A stretch of 43,500 nucleotides of DNA from Mesostigma viride (taxonomy: Eukaryota > Streptophyta > Mesostigmatophyceae > Mesostigmatales > Mesostigmataceae), in the NCBI GenBank assembly GCA_009746045.1, contig RPFO01000080.1, positions 9,731,613 to 9,775,112 on the forward strand. The letters run 5' to 3'. Shown piece after piece: positions 32,066 to 41,272 of the stretch. The notes beneath the pieces are model-generated. The model was not told the DNA's origin and made no database searches. It saw only the letters and a list, made by a program, of their open reading frames with translations. Within the stretch, counting starts at the first letter, position 1. Each line of letters opens with the position of its first letter. A program made the translations under genes and the position numbers.

Positions 32066-32478
32066 GTAGCACATATTCCCTTGGCCAGCCAGGGCGGCAT
32101 ATTCTGACCTGGCCTGGCCCCAAGGGCATTCCTAAAAGGGTAGGGAAACATGCCACAAACTACATCCAGATGTTGCTGGCCGACCTACATAGTGGTCCCA
32201 GCCCAGTTTGAACACCGCATCCACTCTCTCTCCCTTCTTTGGACTTCCATGCAGAACAAGACGCGGTGGCAGAAGATTGTCAAGGCTCACACGCCAGCCC
32301 CTGTGGGCAAGCCACCTCCCCCCAAGAGGAGGAGGCGTTTTGATGATTAGTGTAGTTAGGATTTTCTAGACTAGATAGCTTAGAGTTAGGTTAGTTCGAT
32401 TACGCGGCTTCCTCCACTCCACCCATCCATCAAGGAATATGTGCTACATGATCTCCCAATGGAGGCATCGGTTATAAT
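32066..32478 (+). mobile_element. LINE-B, 5'-truncated copy
   Basis: It encodes LGQPGRHILTWPGPKGIPKR, then after a frameshift EHRIHSLSLLWTSMQNKTRW and APVGKPPPPKRRRRFDD with TAG near 32350. The family 3' UTR follows to about 32478. Confidence 0.8.
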
Positions 32479-32482
32479 TGAT

Positions 32483-33768
32483 CGGTTGATGGAGGAGGTG
32501 CGTCGCCTTCCCCCTGACAGTTTGCCGCTGGTCTTCATTTTTGTTGACTATATCTGAAGGCCTTTGACACGGTCCTCTGGGAGGCTCTTTGAACCATCCT
32601 AGCTCTGGATCGAGTCATTCGAGTGCCACCTGCGTTTATTGCTGCCATTCGCTGACTGTATGAGGGCTCACAGGCAGTAGTGCGGACTGCGGAAGGCACC
32701 ACCCCGCCATTCCCCCTTCACCACGGGGTGCGGCAAGGTTGTGTCCTGTCCCCATATCTGTTCATTATTGTCGTTGATCACGTCATGCGCCGGGCACGTG
32801 CGCGCTTTACTGCTCTTAAGGGGTTCGAGCCTGGCTTGGACATCCTTAACGACAGCGCGCACGGCGGGGTTAAAACTGGTTAATACCGCCTGGCCGACTT
32901 GATTTATGCGGACGACACCACCCTCATCGCGCGCCCCGAGCACATTCAGACCTGGCTGGACTGTCTGGGCTTGGAGGCGCGGGCGGTGGGGTTGGAGATT
33001 AGTGTCAAAACTGAGGCTATGGTGATTGGGGCCTCCAGTCGCCCGCCGCTACCCCGGCTGCTAGACGGGACGGAGGTCCCGTTTCGTGATCGCTTTAAAC
33101 TGCTGGGAAGCATGCTCCCTGACACCGCCGCCGATGTGGACACCCGCATCGGCCTGGCCTGGGCTCGGCATCGTTCGTTGAAAACCTACTGGCACTCGAA
33201 GGTCCTTGGCGAGCACCGCAAGCGCATGCTCCTCAAGGTCCTGGTCCTCACGGTGCTCACGTATGGTGCCGAGGCATGGACGCTCACGGACACGCTGGCG
33301 GCCAAGCTAAACGGCACGGTAACCAGGATGCTCCGTCAGGCCCTGAATGTCGGGTTTTCCACGCATAGACATCTAGAATCTTTGTACCAGGGCATGCCTC
33401 GCATTTCGGACGAGATTAGACAGCGTAGGATAGCATTCGTAGGACATCTTGCTCGCACCAGCCAGGTAGACACCGCCCTCGGTCTGGCCGGCCCACAGCG
33501 GCTTGGCCAGCCAGGACGGCATATCCTGACCTGGCCTGGCCCTAAGGACATTCCTAAGAAGGTAGGCAAACATGTCATGACCTACCCACAGCAGTTGATG
33601 GCTGACCTAGTGGTCCCAGCGCAGTTTGAAAATCGCATTCACTCCCTCTCTCTTGCTTGGACTGCTATGCAGGACAAGAGGAGGTGGAAGACCATTGTCC
33701 AGGCTCATACGCCCGCCCCTGTGGGCAAGCCCCCTCCCCCCAAGCGGAAGGGGCCCTTTGCTGGGTAG
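32483..33768 (+). pseudogene. LINE-B ORF2: reverse transcriptase and C-terminal domain, with stops
   Basis: The RT core reads VFIFVDY, a frameshift, KAFDTVLWEAL (motif A), PLHHGVRQGCVLSPYLFIIV (motif B), then YADDTTLIARPEHIQTWLDC (motif C with intact YADD at 32902-32913). Stops interrupt at the IR-LYEG position (about 32653) and before YRLADLIYADD (32881). From 32899 the frame is open for 289 codons, including FKLLGSMLPDTAADVDTRIG, a C-terminal FVGHLARTSQVDTALG region and the Pro/Lys-rich end. It resembles RT proteins of the RTE/I-like non-LTR clades. As it stands it is inactive. Confidence 0.85.
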
Positions 33769-33910
33769 TATAAGTAGGGTTTTCTAGATTAGAATAGATT
33801 AGAGTTAGATTAGTTCGGTTTCGCGGCTTTGCCCCCCCCTCCATCCATCCACGGGAATATGTGCTACATGATCTCCCAACGGAGTCATGTTATAATTTAA
33901 TTTAATTTAA
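32483..33910 (+). mobile_element. LINE-B, longest copy in the window
   Basis: It runs from within the RT domain through the ORF2 stop at 33768 and the 3' UTR (tttcgcggctttgccc, ccatccatccacgggaatat, gtgctacatgatctccc) to an (ATTTA)-rich end. It is 5'-truncated; no endonuclease domain is present. Confidence 0.85.
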
Positions 33911-33990
33911 TTTATTGTTATAATTTAGTTAGTTTTAATATTCCCTTGCTGGATGGATGGAGGTGGGCGAAGCCGCGAAACCGAACTGAT
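33815..33990. repeat. Inverted pair of LINE-B tails
   Basis: 33815-33870 (cggtttcgcggctttgcccc ... ccatccatcc) is mirrored by 33940-33985 (ggatggatggaggtgggcga, agccgcgaaaccgaac). The two arms face each other across AT-rich tails, making a foldback of about 175 bp. Confidence 0.8.
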
Positions 33991-34070
33991 ACTAGCTGAT
34001 GCCTTAGCATTATTTAGTCATGTACATGTGTGCCCCCGTGGACTTTTCGTGATAGACTCGGCAAGTCGGC

Positions 34071-34280
34071 ATGGACATGTGCTACACTAGACGTGACGGG
34101 CTCACACCCGGGCAGCCTCCTGGTTTGTCTGTAATGTGGAGGCAGATGGTGCGCAAGGATAGATGGCAAGTAGTGATGAAGGAGACCACCCCCAAGCCTG
34201 TGGGGGCTCCGCGTGTGACCAAGTATGGCACTCATAGCGATTCGGGCCGCGGTGCCCACACCCCTGTAACTAGGACCTAG
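34071..34280 (+). pseudogene. C-terminal fragment of another LINE ORF2
   Basis: The frame contains SVMWRQMVRKDRWQVVMKET, then TPKPVGAP. It parallels the LINE-B end (AMQDKRRWKTIVQAHTPAPVG) but is clearly diverged. It ends at TAG (34278-34280). Confidence 0.55.
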
Positions 34281-36605
34281 ATAGCTTATACCATCCATTC
34301 CATCAGTATTTTGCAAATGCCACCAAAACGCAGCCTTGACAAACATTTTCAGTTTGAGCTGTCGTCGGCATTCCCGTCGCCAGCAGCACGTGCGACATCA
34401 ACTCCTGCGGACGCCAACCTTTTTGCGCTGATCGAAGCTCTCCCCCCCGGTCTGCCTCCCTCGACGCAGTGCTCTACGCCGAATTCGTCGCCCATTCCCA
34501 AGAAAACCCGCACTTCCCATACCAAATGGGACGTCCGCCGCTTCGGCGCCGGCCAGCGGGATTTTTGCATCTTGGAAATCTTTACGCTCACGAAAGAACA
34601 ATGTGACGATGTTATCAAGTTCCTGGCCCGCCATGACGAACTTTTCCTGCCTACCCCTGGCGACAAGGTCACCAAGCCCGCCTGGGAATGGCTGCTTCAA
34701 GAACCGGAGGCGTACTTGAAGGCAGTCATCATGTGCAGCTACCTGCGCTGCGACGCCCACGACATCACCCAGATTGGCTACGCTGGCCTCAGGAGCCTCC
34801 TGCATGAGCGCAGACGGGCAGCCACAGCAGCTGCAGCATCCCCGCAGAGCAGCACCTCCCCCAGCACGGACTCCATCCGAGCTGCAGTGGCGGAGCAGCT
34901 GGCGCCGATGGCTGAGCAGCTCGCCGCCCTGAACGCGCCTGACGGCCCACTCAACACTCTCTCGGCCAATTGGTCAACAACATTGAAGCCAGAGTCGCCC
35001 TTAAGCTCCAGCCTCAGTTTACTGCTACGCAAGAGCACATTGCCACCAAAGTTTCCGAGGCCACAGCCACTGTGACCACCCGCCTTAACCAGGTGGAAGG
35101 CCGAGTCGGCCAAGGCACCGTGAAACTTGAGGCAGTTGCTGCCAAGGTAGACGCCCTGGCCACGCAGGTCCCCGAGATCGCCGACTGAGCGAACGGCCAC
35201 CATCGCCTCCCAACCTGCTGGTAGGGCTAGCGATGACCCCTCGACTCGCGCCTCCTGGGCGGACCTGCTCAAGAGCCAGGCATCCTCTACCACGACCGCC
35301 ATCACCACCAAGCTCCAGGAGCTGGAAGACACGCGCCGCGAGGCCGCTGACCGCGACCGTCGCCGCTGCCGGGTCATCCTCAGGCGCTTCGACATGCTGC
35401 CGGAGGAGACCCCAGACTCTCTTCTCGACGAGCTGAAGAAACAGCTCTTGGCGCGCATGCAGCTGCCAGGTGCGATACTGCAGGGCGCCTACCGCCTGCC
35501 CCATCCACGGGCCAAGGCTGGGCCCCCCCCAGTCGTCCTCACCTTCAGCGACATCACAGCCCGAGTTCGGTTCCTCTCTCGCCGCAAGTTCTAAGCTGGT
35601 GGACACCTCCTGGTCGCTTGACGACGACCTGACGCCAGCCCAGCAGCAGCAACGCCGCGATCAGTGGCCCGACTACATCCGCCACAAGACCAACCCCGAG
35701 AAGCCCCAAGTGTACTGGCGGGGCGGGGACCTCTATGTCAACAAGAAACTGTGGAAGCCCCCCCGGGCTTCCCCGGGATAGAGCACTCCAGCAGTTGTCT
35801 AGATGGGGGCAATCGATGATGGGATAGCTTAGGCATTACAGCACTTGAAACGATATTAGCGCACAGCGTTATAGTACCTTCAATTAGCTCTGGCACCTTG
35901 TGGCCATCAGCTTGCGCCTTAATTAGCCGACGTCTTGAGCCCACCTCACATTTGTATCATAAGCTATGCGTCAGCCTACCTATGGTATTGCACTGGTTGT
36001 ATTGCACCCACAGTGTTGCGCCCCGGCACCATGCCGTGGAGAGAGCGCTCTGTGGCCTGCCCACCTGCGGCAGTGAGAGAAGCTAGGGCGCCCTCCCTCC
36101 TTCTCACTGTGTATATAGGGTTGAAGGTTCCTTTACTCTGTATTGGCACCCACGTGACGCAGTCACGTGCTTATTAATTAATTAATCCATTCCATCCCAT
36201 GTTCCCCTCCCACTGAGGACTTATGCTCACGTGACGCAGTCACGTGTCTAGTAATTAATTAATTAATTAATTAATTAATTAATGTGTGCCTATGATGTGC
36301 CACACACCAGATGATGCCTAGCTTTATTTAGTTATGCTGTGCCCACGCAGAGAGCCACTCTCTGCTGAGAAGCCTTGCCCTAGCCTTTGTATAGCCATGA
36401 TGATCTTCCCCCCTATGTCTGCGCCTTTAGGTAGGTGCTGGAATACATAGTGGTGTGCAGGTGCACCCAGAGCAGGTGTAGATTACACCCTACCCTTGCA
36501 GGAAGTAGCCCAGAGTGTATCAAAAGCCATATGCCCCTTCTCAGGGATATGTGCTACATATACTCCCAACAGAGTTATGTTCCAATTCAATTCAATTCAA
36601 TTCAA
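34281..36605 (+). mobile_element. ORF1-only non-LTR retroelement (copy 2)
   Basis: ORF1 (34311-35781) is followed directly by about 820 bp of non-coding 3' sequence. This shares with copies 1, 3 and 4 the blocks ctctctgctgagaagccttg, gtgcacccagagcaggtgta and cccttctcagggatatgtgc, ending tcccaacagagttatgtt and (AATTC)n at 36580-36605. There is no RT or endonuclease. Two cacgtgacgcagtcacgtg palindromes with (ATTA)n runs lie at about 36151 and 36230. Confidence 0.65.
34311..35781 (+). pseudogene. ORF1 protein of the ORF1-only retroelement (copy 2)
   Basis: It begins MPPKRSLDKHFQFELSSAF (34317, or MQ two codons earlier), then a conserved-looking region TKWDVRRFGAGQRDFCILEI and EQCDDVIKFLARHDELFLPT, a Ser/Ala linker, a coiled coil (VNNIEARVALKLQPQF; TTRLNQVEGRVG), then RRCRVILRRFDMLPEETPDS, PPVVLTFSDITARVRFLSRR and LDDDLTPAQQQQRRDQWPDY. 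The last part is an RRM-like plus C-terminal domain as in LINE ORF1 proteins. Frameshifts near 34968, 35190 and 35590 break it. Confidence 0.75.
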
Positions 36606-36925
36606 TGTTAGACGCTGCAAAGCCCACACTTTCAAGGAGCAACTGGCCGAGGATATGGGGGGCCTAGGCCTCTCCGTCATTTCGAAAAAAATGCAGGACA
36701 AGGCCATGTAAGTGGGCCCAGACCTGTAGTAGAGGACAATGGCTGTGGGGAAGAAGCGAGTTTGCACTTACGGGAAGGATGCTAGGAGAGACCGCTAGGG
36801 TCTGGCTCCCTCTAGATAGCATAGACAGGTAGGATTGCGTGCCCTCATTTATCCATCCATGGGGGTTTATACTCCGTGACTCCCCAACAGGAGCACGAGT
36901 TTCATTTTCTAATTAATCATCCATA
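36606..36925 (+). mobile_element. Diverged LINE 3' fragment
   Basis: The frame RRCKAHTFKEQLAEDMGGLG, then LSVISKKMQDKAM and, after stops, MAVGKKRVCTYGKDARRDR looks like an ORF2 C-terminus. It is followed by a tail of the LINE-B type (tagatagcatagacagg, tccatccatgggggtttata, actccccaacaggagca). Confidence 0.5.
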
Positions 36926-37764
36926 GTCAGCTCCTGGCGTATTATTATTGTTATTGATTCTCAGCTCACCAAGCAAGAACTACTTTGCCTGAACGAAAAC
37001 CGTGAAAAATAAGACCACTAAGTGCCAGCATAATTCGAACCCTTGCTGCAGCCTGGCTCCCAGCAAGTTTCACCCTTTTGACCTACCCTAGCATCTACCG
37101 GCGCTCATTAGTACCCAAAAATAAATATAATCTGGAGATGGCCATATCCCCCGAAAAGCTAACAACATTAGCCTCACCATGGATGAGCAAGGCACGAGAA
37201 ATGAGGCCAAGCCACAAGACCCAGGGATACATGGTAGTCCCATTGGTGCATGCGGATCCAGTGGTCCTGCCTGCTTCAGCCTACTTTAACTTAGGTGACA
37301 CCGTAGCCCTCGCCTAGAAGATAGCCCTTCGAAAGAGATCTCATGACTGGATCATCAATAACAATGCCCCCCAGACGTAGGCGTGATGTGGGGTCAGTTA
37401 CACAAACCCAGCCAGCGTGGTATACACGCTGCTTTGGCTTTCTGCCCAGCGCATGCATTACAAGGGAGCCGTGAGCCAAATATCCGGTTCCCCACCAGTA
37501 TCAGCCAATGGGGGTCCACCCGTTCTTCCCGTGATAACTGTCAGCCAGAAAAACTGGACAACCTAGCCACCGGCTCACAGTCCATTGGTCCACCATCCTG
37601 CCGCCAGGGTTGACCTGCCTTGCTTGATCCGTTCCCCCGTTGGTTGACTTGATGCATCCCCGGATTCAGTCATGCAGCAAAAAAAGCCACGAGAACTTTT
37701 CTGTGCGCCTGGGATCACCCTGGGGATGCCAGCCGGGGCAAGCACCGCTGAACAGGTCTGCGGC
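36926..37764. other. Intergenic region, no gene seen
   Basis: No coding pattern, RNA gene or element was recognised. TTACA (TGTAA on the minus strand), a possible poly(A) signal for the GYF_2 gene, occurs at 37398-37402 and 37458-37462, about 300-370 bp after its stop. Confidence 0.4.
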
Positions 37765-40700
37765 TTACTTCTTGGCGCTGGCCTTGCGCACAACCCTCTT
37801 CTTGGCGCTGAGCTGGAGTGCCAGGTTCTTGTACCATGTGAGGAAGTTGACTGCGGGAGGGAAGAGACAAGACAGGGGACAAGCAGACAGCGAGAGATGG
37901 GATGGGGGCAGGGATGGGGGAAGGGATGGCGGCAGGGATGAGGGCAGGGATGGGACAGATTTGGGGTGGGGCCTGGGATGAAGGCAGCTGGGTCAGAAGA
38001 CTGAGCCTATGCATGCATAAAAGTTGCAGAGAGAGATCTCATACCATGCTTGAAAGTTCATGAGATGGGAGACATGACGAGTGGGCGACGGGACAGGCGT
38101 GTGAGGGACAAGACACTAAAGCCATCAAGTGAGAAAGTGGGTGGGTGGGTGCGCCCATGCGCACTGTTAGGCCAGGGTCTTGTACCATGTGAGGAAGTGG
38201 ACTGCACAGAAAGGAGAGGACACACGGCAATGACGCCGGTGCTGACGCACATTGTGATGACCCTCCTATTCATCCAGCTATACATATTCATCGGCCCATA
38301 CATCCTCTTATTCATCCTCCTATTCATCGGCCTATGCATCCTCCTACCCATCCTCCTATTCATCCACCTATACATATTCATCGGCCTATGCATCCTCCTA
38401 TTCATCCTCCTATACATATCCATCCTCCTACCCATCCTCCTACAAATCCATCGAGCGAGACACGGACACTGCTGGGACACCGTTAACAGACCCTCCTACC
38501 CATCCTATTAGCGCCGGGCCTTTAAATATTCCAATTAAAACTGTGCACACTCGTGGCCATTTGAGTAACACGAGGGCAGGGAAGGACATCCCCCTACCCA
38601 TCCTTCTGTCAAGGCTACAGGAACTCCTGCCATCCAACCACCACGCCCCCTCGGGCGAGCAGACGTTCTGCTTGAGCATGAGCACATTGTGGATGGGCGC
38701 CCAGTCCTCCCCACCCCACCACCCGACCATCCATCCTCACACGACCATCCTCGTACTTATCCAGTCACCCCCTTACCCCCACTCTCCTACCCTCTCACCC
38801 TCCTATTAAAAAAAACCAACTCTCATCCTACCACCACGCACAACCTCTCATCGCACCCGACCCCCACGCACCTTCGGGCGAGCAGATGTTCTGCTTGAGC
38901 ATGAACACGTTGCGGATGGGCGCCCAGTCCTCGAGGCCGAGCCCCCACACAACCGTCTGCTCGTCAATCACCCCGTTGGCCCACGCCGCCTTGAGCGTGG
39001 TCATCTCGCACGGGCCGCGCGGCTTGTTCAGCCGGTCGCGGTAGAACCAGGTGTTGCGGCGGTTCTCTGGTGGCGGGGTAAGAAGGGGGGTGGATAAGGA
39101 AAATGTTGGGAGGGGGGTTCGAACCATACAGAGAAATCATCCATGAAAGCGAGTGAGCGAAGGAACTGCATGGGGTCGCAGTCGAGCGATGTGTTGCGGC
39201 GATTCTCTGTCGGATCTGGATGAGGGGGGGTTCAAGGGGAGGAAGGAGAGGGGATATTAGAGCTAGATATAGGAAAACCAGTGGTCGCAGTAGAAGCACG
39301 CGTTACGGCGGTTGTCTGGTGGTGGGGTTTGTTTCCATGGTGTAGAAAGGTAAACATAGACAGTTGTGAGTGAAGGAACTACACTAGACGCGGTCAAACA
39401 AGGGTTGCGGCGGCTCTCTGGTGGTGGGGTGACAAGGGGAGGAGGGGGGGTCGGATGTTACCCAGAAATCATAGAAAAAGCACGCGTTGCGGCGGTTCTC
39501 TGGAAAACGGGGGAAGGGGGGGGGGGAAGGGGGAGGGGAGGAAGAAGAAAGGGAACCTTCAAGCTGGGGATAGGTGTACAAGTGGTCGACAGTAGATGCA
39601 TGCGTTGCGGCGGTTTTCTGGGTGAATTGAGGCGCGGGCATCGGAAGGTGGGACTAGGACAAGGATAGGCACGATTAGGACTGGCTGTAGGCAAACTGGG
39701 GGGCTTCAGAATCAAGAGTAGCAGAGGGGAGGGGGTCTAAAGGCTATGAAAAAATGGGGATAAGTGGGGATATCAAGGAGAGGAGCGGGGCACTGAGTGG
39801 CCACGATGTGGGCTGGGGGCAGGTGAAGGAGGCTAAGCGGCAAGGTGGCAGAAGGAGGGATTAAAAAAGGAGTCCTTGCGTGCCATGCAAGAGGGATAGG
39901 GTAGCGGCGACAGCACAGCTGTTGAGGGCAAGGAAAACAGTAGGCAGGCCCGGGTGGGGTACCAGGTTCAATGCAAGGGGAAGCTGGACGCGTAGGCTAA
40001 CTGGATGTATTGAATACCGATCTCCAACATTTGAAAAAGTCTCCAATGCTTTGTGCAAGGGAATCCCCTCCAGCAGCTAGCCGTCCAAAACAGAAGGGTA
40101 GCCTTCCCGCACTTACTACAAGCAACATGAGATACCAACCTGGCTAATGGAAAGTATACGTAGCAAAAAAATAAAACTTTCCCTGAAAAAAATAATATAT
40201 ATTTCAAAGATAACAGCCTAACACATACATGCAGCAGTTCTTGTCCGTCTGCACAACAGAGCCCAAACTCATGGAGACGTGACCCAGGGCATACATTCAA
40301 GCACGCAGGGCCCATGCCCAGAATGATGCCAGCACATACAAATGCGCAAGTGCGTGTGTCCACTGCCCTTTCCCTTAAACTGGGAACTTTTTGGCAGAAA
40401 TACAAACAAGCTAGTTGCTTTGGCATGTGACTTGCTATATGCATACTAAGACCTATCGTACCAACTCCACAAAATTACCTTGGACAATTGGTCTCGTATG
40501 CGGAATACAGAGCTTTCAAAAAGTAAACAAACAGAGGAATTGAGAAATAGGGAGGACTATCCTTGCGATATGTCCCTAGCATGTACTTCAACCCTGTTGT
40601 TGAAAACCTTCAAACGTCCAAGCGCGGCATGCATGCCACGCATATACACTAGCAGGGATTCACCTTGGCTGACTCCAATCCAAAGAAACATAACAGAGAC

Positions 40701-41272
40701 GGCCGGCCAGCTGCAAGTGCCTACCCTGTCCATGTATAATGTGAGTTTGGCGAGTATTCGTAGATAATAAAAACGCGCAGATAAAATGGAAAACCCGAGA
40801 TGAGCCGTATAACGAGCGCGACATTTGACTCAACAAATAGACAAAAAGGGCACACGTTTCTGTCCATTGTAGTGACGCTAGCGGTTTGGATATCGCGGTA
40901 TACCGTAGGCCGATGCCAGCAGCAGCATGAAAGTACCCTCCCTTCTAACCCCGAGCAGACTGAGACATTAAGAGAATTGAATTCATCATAAAGCAGGGCA
41001 GTCGTAACACAGGCATTTCGCGGGGGGTCTAATTAAGGCCGTCAGTCATTCCGGTCAGCACAGCATCCTACAAACCGCAGTTTGTCGCCTGACAACCATC
41101 TTGTGCACTTACGGAATGTGGCAATCTGCGTGAGATCATCGAGGTCAAGAGGTGGTTTGTACGGGTCCTCGGCTTCCTCCTGCTTCTTCGGCTGCGTCCC
41201 CAAGTAAACCTTGGTCCGGGAGCTCTTGGATTCTTCCTCCTTCTGCTTGAGCTTATCTAGCCGGGAAGCCAT
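37765..41272 (-). CDS. Small GYF_2-domain protein (plastid-type), three exons
   Basis: Exons are 41272-41113, 39066-38872 and 37850-37765. Both introns are phase 1 and GT-AG, giving about 147 residues. Exon 1: MASRLDKLKQKEEESKSSRT, then a charged segment ending PLDLDDLTQIATF. Exon 2 is a complete GYF_2 domain: NTWFYRDRLNKPRGPCEM, LKAAWANGVIDEQTVVWG, LEDWAPIRNV. Exon 3: VNFLTWYKNLALQLSAKKRV then a basic end. GYF_2 domains with W-[FY]-Y-x-D-R-L...R-G-P-C are known from plant plastid proteins such as TIC56, so a plastid or protein-interaction role is inferred. An upstream in-frame TGA precedes the ATG, but a CAG at 41284-41286 could be an acceptor for an unseen transit-peptide exon. The exact orthologue is not identified. 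Confidence 0.8.
38167..38201 (-). pseudogene. Duplicated terminal exon (possible alternative last exon)
   Basis: The minus strand reads acceptor GTGCAG then codons for (V)HFLTWYKTLA and TAA. It is a copy of the first 11 codons of exon 3 (VNFLTWYKNLA), lying upstream of it in transcription order. The phase fits exon 2, so splicing here would give a protein shortened by 17 residues. Confidence 0.7.
38264..38460. repeat. Degenerate catcctcctattcatc repeats
   Basis: Imperfect 12-24-bp units made of catcctcc, tattcatc, cggcctatg and ctatacatat lie in intron 2 of the GYF_2 gene. Both strands show repetitive open frames without meaning. Confidence 0.8.
38643..38712 (-). pseudogene. Decayed copy of the exon 2 3' half (GYF_2 gene)
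   Basis: The minus strand encodes EDWAPIHNVLMLKQNVCSPE, against EDWAPIRNVFMLKQNICSPE in exon 2. The donor is ruined: CCCGAG followed by GG where the exon has CCCGAAG/GT. It lies 160 bp downstream in intron 2. Confidence 0.9.
39186..39630 (-). repeat. Five decayed copies of the exon 2 acceptor junction
   Basis: The true junction on the plus strand is tgttgcggcggttctctggtggcggggt (39052-39079). Copies lie near 39190 (tgttgcggcgattctctgtc), 39300 (cgttacggcggttgtctggt), 39405 (ggttgcggcggctctctggt), 39485 (cgttgcggcggttctctgga) and 39603 (cgttgcggcggttttctggg). Most keep the CAG acceptor and the following RRN codons. Confidence 0.88.
39631..41112 (-). other. Rest of intron 1 of the GYF_2 gene
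   Basis: No repeat or coding signal was recognised in this part of the intron. Confidence 0.5.

Noticed and set aside
36970-37090. Possible tRNA on the minus strand (gggttcgaat box)
   Set aside because: No acceptor-stem pairing or D-arm could be drawn; only the B-box-like word is present.
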